From a virus: a stretch of DNA of 22,516 nt. A model generated the notes under the pieces. That model was not told where the DNA came from, searched no databases, and saw nothing but the letters and a program-made list of their open reading frames with translations. The translations under genes were made by a program, and so were the position numbers. The stretch is taken from IMG/VR virus record IMGVR_UViG_3300009151_000434, positions 1 through 22,516 of that record. One strand, 5' to 3'. This document shows positions 13,785-19,792 of the stretch, piece by piece; positions within the stretch are counted from its first letter, which is position 1, and the number at the start of each line of letters is the position of its first letter.

Positions 13785-13813
13785 ATTAAATCATAGATTT
13801 AATGTAATATCAA
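13785..13813 (-). promoter_or_regulatory. predicted sigma70-type promoter for the small-gene/late leftward transcript
   Basis: Read on the minus strand, TTGATA (13813-13808), a 17-base spacer and TTTAAT (13790-13785) give one mismatch in each hexamer. Transcription would start near 13778. The leader holds a 6-bp inverted repeat (CTTGAA at 13754-13759 with TTCAAG at 13771-13776) before the 92-residue gene. Confidence 0.5.
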
Positions 13814-13880
13814 TACATAGCATTAAAAATAATTATAGATAAGAGCTAAAAATAACAAATCTGTGTAACTTTGTGTAGTG

Positions 13881-13903
13881 TTGTGTAAGATCATCTTACA
13901 CAA
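13881..13903. repeat. 23-bp perfect palindrome built from the TTGTGTAA repeat
   Basis: TTGTGTAAGAT and its exact complement flank one central base. The same octamer recurs as direct repeats at 14132-14171. With a one-base centre it cannot be a simple hairpin terminator, and it looks like a dimeric protein-binding site. Confidence 0.7.
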
Positions 13904-13918
13904 CTTTTTATCCAGCTA

Positions 13919-13979
13919 TTTTTTATATAACTATATGATATATATATATATTATATATATTTATATATATATATTTACT
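13919..13979. other. A/T-only tract, possible DNA-unwinding element
   Basis: About 60 bases are almost exclusively A and T, with long TA alternation. It lies between two groups of TTACACAA repeats, which is the expected position of a DNA-unwinding element. Confidence 0.5.
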
Positions 13980-14102
13980 TATTTGTGTAACAGTGTAACG
14001 CCACCCCCTTCTCTTATTTTTTTTATATAAAAATACTTATAAAAATATATGTAAATATATACCCATATACACCCCCCCTTACACATGTTACACAAATGCC
14101 AT

Positions 14103-14127
14103 CTAGGCCACGGCTGGCGTGGCCTAG
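14103..14127. repeat. GC-rich perfect inverted repeat (10-bp arms, 5-base loop)
   Basis: CTAGGCCACG (14103-14112) and CGTGGCCTAG (14118-14127) flank GCTGG. The hairpin stands out in an AT-rich region and is bracketed by TTACACA repeats. Neither side has a T run, so it is a poor match to an intrinsic terminator. A structural role at the origin or at the 3' end of the primase mRNA is possible. Confidence 0.75.
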
Positions 14128-14131
14128 AGGT

Positions 14132-14171
14132 CTTACACAAACCCTTACACAAGCCCTTACACATTACACAA
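14132..14171. repeat. iteron-like tandem repeats (12-bp period)
   Basis: CTTACACAAACC, CTTACACAAGCC and CTTACACA follow each other at 12-base spacing, then TTACACAA at 14164-14171. Further TTACACA(A) or reverse copies lie at 13862, 13881, 13896, 13984, 14079 and 14088. They end 3 bases before the stop codon of the primase gene. Confidence 0.7.
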
Positions 14172-14173
14172 AA

Positions 14174-16366
14174 TCAACCAACACTAAACAATATTCTTCC
14201 CGTAGCATCATGGAGCACTTTAAGCTTTCCATTATCTGCCATTCTATTTATTGCTGATTTTATGGCTTTTATCCTATCTCCTGACATTTCTTTAAACGGT
14301 TTTGTATTCCTAAGGCTGTTAATAATTTCTCTTTCAGTCTTCCCTTTTCCAGCCTTTTCAAGATATGAAATAATCGCTACAAATTCACTGCTATAACCAA
14401 AAACCTCTTTCATTTCACACATTTTAAACATATTATTTAAAAGCCAATCAGCAATGCCTATAGCGCTCAAGATAATGCTATCTTCTATAATGTCGCCTGA
14501 ATTATTAAAGACATGAAGGTTTGCTGCTATTTTCATAATCTGCATGTTTATCTTCCCCGCAGAACCTCTTAAAAAAGAATGTGAAAATTTACCACCATCA
14601 ATTAAATGTGGCTCAATGCTATTCCTGTATTCATTTATCAGCTTAAATCCACTATCATTTATTTTTAATAACAAAAGGTCATCTAGCCTCTTTGGTTCAT
14701 CCAACGCGGATTGATAAAATCCACAGCAATCATGATAATAAGAGTACAATTCATGATCATAATGCGACTCCTTAGTATGATCCCTAGTACCTAAATTATG
14801 CCCTTCCGATAGCATTAAAAATCTCTCTGATATTCCAGTGCCACACGATGCCTTCAAAACTTTTTCAATGCTTCCTTCCTGGGCAAATAAAACCACACCC
14901 CCGCATATTCTTCCACTATAACATTCGCGAGTGACACGCTGCCCATTAACGTACCCACCATCAAAACCAGATAGCAAAACATCGTTGTTATTAGCCTTGT
15001 CTGATCCTGTATAAGATAATCCTAAAAGACTATCAAAAATACCTTGTTCGCTTGATACAGCACTAAAAAACCCGTTTGTTGCAGTTAGGGATTTTTCTAG
15101 CCCCTCTGAAGTTGTGTTAGTTATAAATAAAGCAGGTGGCTTACCATTGCTTAAAGCTGAATGGACTTTTTTATCGTTCATATCATGGAATGGTTTTGAA
15201 AAGATATTTATACACCATGACTTAGAGGCGCTAGGCGGCTGCTCTCCAATAGTATAAAGTCCTATAGGTAATCTGGTTCCGTTCTTATACGTCGTGCAAT
15301 AAACACGATTAGCCATTGATGAAAATACACCTAAGCCAATTAAGAAAACTGAATTTTTTGGTAAATGAGTTTCATGAGCTACCTGTATTGCCATTCTTTT
15401 TAATAAATGGTCGTCAGGTATGAAGGACAATAAATCATTGACTTTATTTTTTATAATTTTGTATGTTGGCTTTTCCCATGCAGGATATTCAATAGAAACA
15501 TACTTTTTATTTGGATTTATCCATCCCTGGCGCATAGCTTCGGCAAAAACGGCAGCATAACCTGTTCTTTCAGGTTTGAAGCTATCCCATGTTTTGGCGT
15601 CGTTAAGCGGATCAAAAGCATCGCTAGTAGCTGACCAGGCAAGCCAAAGAGCGCGCCCATTGTCGCCAATAGTTTTTAACGCATGCCCCATATCAATCCA
15701 TAGCTTTCTATCATCGGATTTCATAAAAAACAATGCAAGGCGTAAATTGTTTATAACCTCAGGCTTAACTTCTTCATAAGTACATTTTTCACCATTAATC
15801 GAAGTTATCGTATGTAATGGCTTCAAAACACGCTCTACATAATCAGCCAGACAAATAGGTTCACCTAGACTAGAGCATCTACCAGTAACGGTAAAATAAC
15901 GACCTTCACAATAGGCTTCTATACCTGTTCCATTACTGCCCAACGCATTAAATCGGCGCCCATAGCCGATAGCATGAACGCCATCTCCGCTAGGACTATG
16001 CTCTACATAGCCTTGTAAATCCTCTGCCATATCACCTAACAAAGGATGCTCTGAGAGGCCATCAAAATCCACACCTTGCCAGTAATTACCTGTTTCGTCT
16101 TTACCCAAGGCAAAGCCAAGCCCTTCGTATTTACCGCCACTTAAAACCCTTAAAGCGCCTTCAAACGTGGCAAAATTCGCTATGTCATGAGAAGCATCAA
16201 GATTCCCATTCCTTGGCGTTCCATTAGCGTAATAGGGAACTTTTTTATCTTTTTTTGGATTACCTTCCTTATCAAATTGTGTTATTCTTTTCCATAAAAT
16301 CCAGCGTTTAGCCGCTTTCATCATTGGCGATAGTTCATCGTAATCATCCATAATAAATTTATTCAT
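14174..16366 (-). CDS. primase-polymerase (AEP) / DUF3987 helicase-like replication protein
   Basis: This 730-residue protein appears to start phage DNA replication. Residues about 75-165 show the archaeo-eukaryotic primase motifs: GLGFALG then GVDFDG (D100, D102), EHSPSGDGVHAIGYG (H131), and GIEAYCEGRYFTVTGR. Residues 200-280 resemble a PriCT module (WIDMGHALKTIG, LWLAWSATSD, WDSFKPER). Residues about 295-650 match DUF3987, a P-loop domain; its nucleotide-binding loop is IGEQPPSASKS (K382, S383), with S where the usual Gly stands. The last 80 residues form a winged-helix-like tail (KTEREIINSL, AINRMADNGKL). It starts by ATGA overlap with a ribbon-helix-helix gene, and AGGC lies upstream of its ATG. 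It lies beside a repeat-rich candidate origin, as is common for phage replication proteins. Confidence 0.87.
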   Translation of the reverse strand: MNKFIMDDYDELSPMMKAAKRWILWKRITQFDKEGNPKKDKKVPYYANGTPRNGNLDASHDIANFATFEGALRVLSGGKYEGLGFALGKDETGNYWQGVDFDGLSEHPLLGDMAEDLQGYVEHSPSGDGVHAIGYGRRFNALGSNGTGIEAYCEGRYFTVTGRCSSLGEPICLADYVERVLKPLHTITSINGEKCTYEEVKPEVINNLRLALFFMKSDDRKLWIDMGHALKTIGDNGRALWLAWSATSDAFDPLNDAKTWDSFKPERTGYAAVFAEAMRQGWINPNKKYVSIEYPAWEKPTYKIIKNKVNDLLSFIPDDHLLKRMAIQVAHETHLPKNSVFLIGLGVFSSMANRVYCTTYKNGTRLPIGLYTIGEQPPSASKSWCINIFSKPFHDMNDKKVHSALSNGKPPALFITNTTSEGLEKSLTATNGFFSAVSSEQGIFDSLLGLSYTGSDKANNNDVLLSGFDGGYVNGQRVTRECYSGRICGGVVLFAQEGSIEKVLKASCGTGISERFLMLSEGHNLGTRDHTKESHYDHELYSYYHDCCGFYQSALDEPKRLDDLLLLKINDSGFKLINEYRNSIEPHLIDGGKFSHSFLRGSAGKINMQIMKIAANLHVFNNSGDIIEDSIILSAIGIADWLLNNMFKMCEMKEVFGYSSEFVAIISYLEKAGKGKTEREIINSLRNTKPFKEMSGDRIKAIKSAINRMADNGKLKVLHDATGRILFSVG

Positions 16367-16518
16367 TTTTTGCCTGCTATATTTAAAATCCTCTCAGCCT
16401 CAAGCCGTACCAGTTCTCTAACTATCGCGCTTTTTGATGTAAATTTTTTATCCGCCAATTTTTGTAGTAATTCCATAAATTCTTTTGATACTTTTATTTG
16501 TAGAGCCATATCTTTCAT
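16363..16518 (-). CDS. 51-residue ribbon-helix-helix DNA-binding protein
   Basis: The protein begins MKDMALQIKVSKEFMELL with an N-terminal beta strand (ALQIKV). Two helices follow, with KKFTSKSAIVRELVRLEAERI forming the second half. This is the Arc/MetJ/CopG fold: the strand contacts DNA as a dimer. It is the first gene of the leftward operon, 30 bases downstream of a strong promoter. It is coupled to the primase by ATGA. Autoregulation of the divergent promoters or binding to the origin repeats are natural roles, but both are inferred. Confidence 0.72.
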   Translation of the reverse strand: MKDMALQIKVSKEFMELLQKLADKKFTSKSAIVRELVRLEAERILNIAGKK

Positions 16519-16533
16519 TTATATTTATTCCTA

Positions 16534-16562
16534 TTGTAATGAAAAGGTATTGACATTATAAT
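16534..16562 (+). promoter_or_regulatory. predicted rightward promoter of the recombination block
   Basis: TTGTAA (16534-16539), a 17-base spacer and TATAAT (16557-16562) give a near-consensus sigma70 promoter. Transcription would start near 16569, leaving a leader of about 40 bases before ATG 16610. Confidence 0.65.
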
Positions 16563-16582
16563 TATAAATGTTAAGCTGTCAA
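16555..16582 (-). promoter_or_regulatory. predicted leftward promoter of the RHH-primase operon
   Basis: On the minus strand, TTGACA (16582-16577), a 16-base spacer and TATAAT (16560-16555) are both perfect hexamers. The -10 overlaps that of the rightward promoter within the palindrome ATTATAAT (16555-16562). ATTGACA (16549-16555) and TGTCAAT (16577-16583) form an inverted repeat around the site that could serve as an operator. Confidence 0.7.
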
Positions 16583-16609
16583 TTCTTTTTAATTATTTAG
16601 GAAAAACAA

Positions 16610-16876
16610 ATGAAAAGCATAAAAGATTACAAGCCGCGTAAAAAAGGCGATACAGCAATAGCCTTTTTTCATTACTGGGAAGATGGAAAAATAAATTTAC
16701 AGGGATATATTACAGAACTTAGAAATGATTATTCAGGAACATGTCAATTATTTTCCTGGTTAGGAGGGGGTGAGACAGATGAAATACATGTAACGAGCGC
16801 TTTTTTTGAAGATTGTACTTTTTATGATTCTGATTATGCTATGAATATAGCATATAAAAGAGGCAATAAAAAATGA
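16610..16876 (+). CDS. 88-residue protein, unknown function
   Basis: This is the first gene of the rightward block, with AGGA 10 bases before its ATG. It reads KSIKDYKPRKKGDTAIAFFHYW, then INLQGYITELRNDYSGTCQLF, split here as GYITELRND and a strand-rich region, and later LGGGETDEIHVTSAFF. It appears to be a small beta-rich domain. The stop overlaps the next start (ATGA). No family recognised; its early position suggests a regulatory or host-takeover role. Confidence 0.7.
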   Translation: MKSIKDYKPRKKGDTAIAFFHYWEDGKINLQGYITELRNDYSGTCQLFSWLGGGETDEIHVTSAFFEDCTFYDSDYAMNIAYKRGNKK

Positions 16877-17118
16877 GCGGAACAATTAACGGAAACTTTG
16901 ACGGACGTTATTCAAACGGCAATGATTTGCAGCGAGAACGCGACAAAGCATCATCAAAAACAATAGCAATACAAGACCCTAAAACAAGATTTTGTGAGGG
17001 ATGTCAACGCCTTGTCCCGCGGCCAAAATTTAAACTTTACAAGGGCTGGCGCTGTGAAGAATGTAAAAGCAACAAAAAGCTTGACATTAAATTAAAAACT
17101 ATTAAACTAACTCTGTAA
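16873..17118 (+). CDS. 81-residue zinc-ribbon protein
   Basis: Four cysteines in the order C41-x2-C44 (CEGCQRLVPRPKF) and C61-x2-C64 (GWRCEECKSNK) form a complete zinc ribbon, followed by a basic tail. The N-terminal 35 residues are polar and low in order (NGNFDGRYSNGND). Proteins of this kind occur near the early genes of many phages and probably bind DNA, RNA or RNA polymerase. It is coupled to the preceding gene by ATGA. Confidence 0.72.
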   Translation: MSGTINGNFDGRYSNGNDLQRERDKASSKTIAIQDPKTRFCEGCQRLVPRPKFKLYKGWRCEECKSNKKLDIKLKTIKLTL

Positions 17119-17141
17119 TTTAATTTTTATGAGTAAAAAAA

Positions 17142-17324
17142 GTGAGTGAAGAAAAACCCAAAAAACAAACTATAACATTTAATTGCGATAGTGAAATTAG
17201 AAAAAGAGCCGTGGAAGCAGCAAAGTTAACAACAGGTAATTTTTCTTTCTGGATCGAACGGGCAATTGAAGAAAAATTGGCACGTCACGAGGCGATTGAA
17301 CAATCTTATAGGAGTGATGAATGA
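17142..17324 (+). CDS. 60-residue ribbon-helix-helix-like protein (GTG start, possible frameshifted 5' end)
   Basis: The segment KKQTITFNCDSEIRKRAVEA, followed by GNFSFWIERAIEEKLARHEA, has the strand-helix-helix layout of small RHH transcription factors. The only start in frame is GTG 17142, and no Shine-Dalgarno sequence precedes it. An ATG at 17129 lies in another frame, with AGTAAAAAAA between them. Removing one A from that run would join it to this gene (MSKKVSEEK...). The annotated 5' end is therefore uncertain, though the body of the gene is well supported. Confidence 0.65.
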   Translation: MSEEKPKKQTITFNCDSEIRKRAVEAAKLTTGNFSFWIERAIEEKLARHEAIEQSYRSDE

Positions 17325-17377
17325 AAGTTTTTATCACAAAATTAATTCAGGATTGGACAGAATATGAGCTTTCTTGA
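17321..17377 (+). CDS. 18-residue micropeptide overlapping the Sak4-like gene start
   Basis: ATG 17321 overlaps the RHH stop (ATGA) and has AGGAG 6 bases upstream. The product is MKVFITKLIQDWTEYELS, ending at TGA 17375. It overlaps the start of the Sak4-like gene at 17364 by 14 bases. It may serve mainly to bring ribosomes to that start. Confidence 0.42.
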   Translation: MKVFITKLIQDWTEYELS

Positions 17378-18209
17378 TGACTTAGACATAACAGAAAGCC
17401 CAATAAACGGCCCCTATTTTGGAATTGTTTACGGTCATTCCGGTGTTGGCAAGACTTTTTTGTGCGCTCATGCTGAAAAGCCTGTTTATATCCCCTTAGA
17501 AAAAGGAGTTGAGCGAGTTCCAAACGTAGGCAAACCTGTTAACAAATCCGGTGAGATTGTTATGCCACGCTCAACTGATGAGTTTTTTCAGCTATTGCAA
17601 TGGGCGACAAAACACCCAAATGGTTATAAAACCATTGTTATTGATTCCGGTATGTTTGCGGATAAGATCATGATTGAGGGCATTATTGCAAAAACGCCAA
17701 AAGTCAAAAAAGGTGATGCTTTTATCGATGTTGAAAGTATTGCTGATTACCACTATGGTGAGGGTTATGCAAAGCTTTTGGCGTTATGGGAGTCACGCTT
17801 TTTTAACGCATTAAATTTTATGCATAAACGCGGATTAAACGTAATCCTGATTGCTCATGCAAGAGAACGTAATACAAGAGACACGAGCGGCGATGAATTT
17901 AAAAAATGGGGAATAGATATGGCTCAATTTGGGCAATATTCAGTTCCTAATCTACTGAGCGCAAAAGCTGATTTTGTTTTGTTTATGCAATCCAGCATAA
18001 ATACGCGCAAAAAAGCTAACCAATTTGGAGGCGCTAGAACTGTAGCAGATCGTGATGAGCAGCCGGAAATCATCATTTATACACGCGGATCGAGTGCGTT
18101 TGATGCAAAAGTACGCACTGAAAAGATGGAGAATGTACAGGATCAATATATCATCGATCCTAGAGATCCCGAAACATCAAAACAATTATTTAGAGATTTG
18201 GAGAAATAA
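17364..18209 (+). CDS. Sak4-like RecA-fold ATPase (AAA_24), phage single-strand annealing/recombination protein
   Basis: The protein has 281 residues. The Walker A motif is GHSGVGKT at residues 24-31. The Walker B-type strand is YKTIVIDSG at 89-96, and LNVILIAHARERNTRD at 158-173 is a further core strand with the sensor region. The C-terminal part (DEQPEIIIYTRGSSAFDAKVR) is conserved in phage nucleotide-binding proteins of this type. As known for Sak4, these are remote RecA relatives that anneal single strands with help from a cognate SSB. The gene directly downstream here looks like that SSB. The start at 17364 has AGGA about 11 bases upstream and lies inside an 18-codon ORF. Sure of the ATPase family; the recombination role is inferred. 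Confidence 0.85.
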   Translation: MSFLDDLDITESPINGPYFGIVYGHSGVGKTFLCAHAEKPVYIPLEKGVERVPNVGKPVNKSGEIVMPRSTDEFFQLLQWATKHPNGYKTIVIDSGMFADKIMIEGIIAKTPKVKKGDAFIDVESIADYHYGEGYAKLLALWESRFFNALNFMHKRGLNVILIAHARERNTRDTSGDEFKKWGIDMAQFGQYSVPNLLSAKADFVLFMQSSINTRKKANQFGGARTVADRDEQPEIIIYTRGSSAFDAKVRTEKMENVQDQYIIDPRDPETSKQLFRDLEK

Positions 18210-18214
18210 AAAAC

Positions 18215-18889
18215 ATGACAACATTCAAAAAAGATGAAACAAAAGTACGAAGTTTTTCAGCCGGACCAATTACACACAACGGTTTTTATCAAGTAACAAT
18301 ACAAAAAGCTTATGTCCGCAAAGGCACGCAGTCAGGCGCACAAAGCGAAGCAATACAGATTGATGGTGTAACAGAATCAGGTCAATACTGCTCTATCGGG
18401 CTATGGTATCAAGCCAAAAATGGCATGCAAACAGACAAAAACGGCAAGGATTTGCCGGCATTACAACAAATAAATGACTTGCAAGTTTTACTTGATATTG
18501 ACGAGCTAAAAGCAGTGCCAGGCAAAGTTATGATTTATGATTATGAGCTTCGGCAAGATGTAGAAACTAAAAAAATGATTTTCAAAGAGCTGATTGGTGC
18601 AACTATTGGCGCATTGTTTGAAATGCGCTTTGATGACTATAAGAGCAATAAACAAGGCAAAGAGGTCTTTTCTCCAGAATTTTTACAATTTGGCGACGCT
18701 GAAACTATGGCAAGCGCGGCGGAATATCTTAGCGGTGATGAGCCAGTAGCAATACAGCGTTATCTTGATAGACTGAATTGCGAAGAGGATCGGCATATCG
18801 TCAAGCAATCATCAAACCAACCTAATGTACCTGTTAGTGAGCCATTGCCGCAAAAGTATGATGATTTTGATGACTCAATACCATTCTGA
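18215..18889 (+). CDS. phage single-stranded DNA-binding protein (SSB-like)
   Basis: This 224-residue protein has a beta-rich N-terminal domain (NGFYQVTIQKAYVRKG, CSIGLWYQAKNG, GKVMIYDYELRQD) consistent with an OB fold. A charged flexible region leads to the C-terminus KYDDFDDSIPF. That acidic tail ending in PF is the hallmark of SSB proteins, whose tip recruits partner proteins. It lies 5 bases after the Sak4-like ATPase gene, a known functional pair. The identity rests on the tail and on context; the N-terminal domain differs from bacterial SSB. Confidence 0.78.
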   Translation: MTTFKKDETKVRSFSAGPITHNGFYQVTIQKAYVRKGTQSGAQSEAIQIDGVTESGQYCSIGLWYQAKNGMQTDKNGKDLPALQQINDLQVLLDIDELKAVPGKVMIYDYELRQDVETKKMIFKELIGATIGALFEMRFDDYKSNKQGKEVFSPEFLQFGDAETMASAAEYLSGDEPVAIQRYLDRLNCEEDRHIVKQSSNQPNVPVSEPLPQKYDDFDDSIPF

Positions 18890-18945
18890 TATTAACTAAC
18901 ACAACCGCCACGGATGGCTATTTTTAATAATTTTATAGGTGCTAA

Positions 18946-19524
18946 ATGAAAAAACAAACAATCTACGAGCTGCAAATAGAGCAGCAACAAGCAATAGACG
19001 CAATCGAATGGTGCGACACTGACGATGAGCGAATAGAAGCATTAAAATCTTTGAATCTGACGTTAAAAAAAGTTGAAAATAAGCTGGCATTTTGGGTCCC
19101 GCTTCTAATGGAACAGCGCGGCAAAACTGAGCAGGCTAAAGTTGCATATAAACGCTTTAAAGAACAGCATGAAGCCAACATCAAACGCAACGAAAACAAT
19201 GAGAATTGGATTGAAAGCCACGTTTTAAAGCTGATGGTTGATTTTAACATCGACAAATTTGATGATGGTTTATTTAAAGTTAATCATGGACTAACGCCGG
19301 GATCGGTTGAGTTATGCGTTGATTTTGACATTGAAAAGTTGCCTGACAAGTATGTGACAACTATTCCTGAGCAGAAAGTACCTGATAAAAAAGCCATGCT
19401 TGAAACGCTGCGTGCGGCCATTAAAGACGAAAAAGGCAAGCTGTTACCGGATGTTACTTATGTCGAATTGCCTGAATTACCTGGTGTTTTGCTTGACCGT
19501 AAAGAATCGCTGAGGGTTAAATAA
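18946..19524 (+). CDS. Gp157-family (Siphovirus Gp157) coiled-coil protein
   Basis: The protein has 192 residues. The N-terminal half is a long charged helix (TIYELQIEQQQAIDAIEWCD, then LNLTLKKVENKLAFWVPLL and KVAYKRFKEQHEANIKRNEN). The C-terminal half has DFNIDKFDDGLFKVNHGLTPGSVEL, then IPEQKVPDKKAMLETL and a closing KESLRVK. This helix followed by F.V......V, IP.......PDKKAI and LR(V/I)K is the Gp157 pattern. The family occurs in phage recombination cassettes next to annealing proteins, as here, though its biochemical role is not well defined. AGGTG lies 6 bases upstream of ATG 18946. Confidence 0.8.
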   Translation: MKKQTIYELQIEQQQAIDAIEWCDTDDERIEALKSLNLTLKKVENKLAFWVPLLMEQRGKTEQAKVAYKRFKEQHEANIKRNENNENWIESHVLKLMVDFNIDKFDDGLFKVNHGLTPGSVELCVDFDIEKLPDKYVTTIPEQKVPDKKAMLETLRAAIKDEKGKLLPDVTYVELPELPGVLLDRKESLRVK

Positions 19525-19535
19525 ACAGAAAAGCC

Positions 19536-19565
19536 TTGCTTTCTTTCACCAAGTTAAGTTAAAAT
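19536..19565 (+). promoter_or_regulatory. candidate promoter for the C4-like RNA and leader
   Basis: TTGCTT (19536-19541), an 18-base spacer and TAAAAT (19560-19565) match a moderate sigma70 promoter. Transcription would start near 19572, at the 5' edge of the C4-like RNA. Confidence 0.45.
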
Positions 19566-19571
19566 AGCTTT

Positions 19572-19676
19572 AATTAATCAGTGTGCAGACTGATGAAAGT
19601 TTCTTCATGCCCTCACCTCTTTGGCCCCTTCATTATATAGCTGCACCCTATATTTTGTTTGTGGGCCGCTTTTTTT
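19572..19676 (+). ncRNA. probable C4-type antisense RNA (relative of P4 CI RNA / P1 c4 RNA)
   Basis: The segment GCCCTCACCTCTTTGGCC (19609-19626), with CTGATGAAAGTTTCTTCAT just before it, closely resembles the conserved core I know from C4 antisense RNAs of temperate phages. Several hairpins support a structured RNA: ATCAGT/ACTGAT (19577-19582, 19589-19594), ATGAA/TTCAT (19593-19597, 19604-19608), ATATAG/CTATAT (19635-19640, 19648-19653) with loop CTGCACC, and GGCCC/GGGCC (19623-19627, 19663-19667) closing a stem before seven T residues. In P1 and P4 such RNAs pair with a target just downstream on the same transcript and shut off the following operon. A downstream target is visible here at 19700-19710. 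Family assignment is from memory of the motif. Confidence 0.62.
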
Positions 19677-19686
19677 GTAGTATAAT
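19659..19686 (+). promoter_or_regulatory. weak second promoter candidate before the attenuator leader
   Basis: A perfect TATAAT (19681-19686) lies 16 bases after TTGTGG (19659-19664). If active it would start a transcript near 19694, containing only the leader and terminator without the C4-like RNA. The -35 is poor. Confidence 0.3.
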
Positions 19687-19696
19687 ATAAATAGTC

Positions 19697-19767
19697 GTAG
19701 TGGACTATATGCAGAATTTAAACAAAACCGAATTATTTTACACGTTGGCTTCTGCAGCCTCCACTAC
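19697..19767 (+). promoter_or_regulatory. leader with mutually complementary segments (antisense target and anti-terminator)
   Basis: GTAGTGGA (19697-19704) is complementary to TCCACTAC (19760-19767), and TGCAGA (19710-19715) to TCTGCA (19751-19756). Together these give a 14-bp long-range pairing with one internal loop. The distal partner lies in the apical loop of the terminator hairpin, so the two can compete or form a pseudoknot. GTGGACTATAT (19700-19710) also pairs with about ten bases of the C4-like hairpin at 19635-19646, allowing one bulge and one mismatch. Confidence 0.6.
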
Positions 19768-19792
19768 CGTGTTCAAGAGTTCGGTTTTTTTT
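19724..19792 (+). terminator. intrinsic terminator / attenuator directly before the HNH gene
   Basis: AAAACCGAA (19724-19732) pairs with TTCGGTTTT (19780-19788). The stem continues inward to ACACG/CGTGT (19740-19744, 19768-19772) with only a few mismatches. The apical loop contains GGCT/AGCC. Eight T residues end the element at 19792, 13 bases before the HNH start codon. This is a strong rho-independent terminator placed as an attenuator. Confidence 0.78.

Larger units (their letters stand above)
13729..14173. other. 445-bp non-coding region, candidate replication origin
   Basis: No credible gene lies here. From left to right it contains a leftward promoter, TTACACAA/TTGTGTAA repeats in both orientations (13862-13903), a 23-bp palindrome, an almost pure A/T tract (13919-13979), more repeat copies (13984, 14079, 14088), a GC-rich hairpin (14103-14127), and a tandem repeat cluster (14132-14171) ending next to the replication gene. 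Repeated short sites plus an AT-rich tract next to a primase/helicase gene is the usual layout of an iteron-type phage or plasmid origin. The origin function is inferred. Confidence 0.55.

Noticed and set aside
13979-14164. 61-codon minus-strand ORF with CKGLCKGLCK repeats
   Set aside because: The peptide repeat is only the translation of the tandem TTACACAA iterons, and the rest covers A/T-rich and C-run DNA. No ribosome binding site and no protein-like composition.
14132-14171. CRISPR array
   Set aside because: The repeats are 12 bases long, back to back, with no unique spacers and no cas genes nearby.
18907-18930. Possible terminator (GCCA/TGGC hairpin followed by TTTTT) between SSB-like and Gp157-like genes
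   Set aside because: The stem has only four base pairs, and the genes on both sides are in the same functional cassette.
19589-19610. Hammerhead-ribozyme-like CTGATGA
   Set aside because: The CTGATGA box (19590-19596) is present, but the required GAAA partner after stem II and a third closing stem are missing. The segment is better explained as part of the C4-like RNA.
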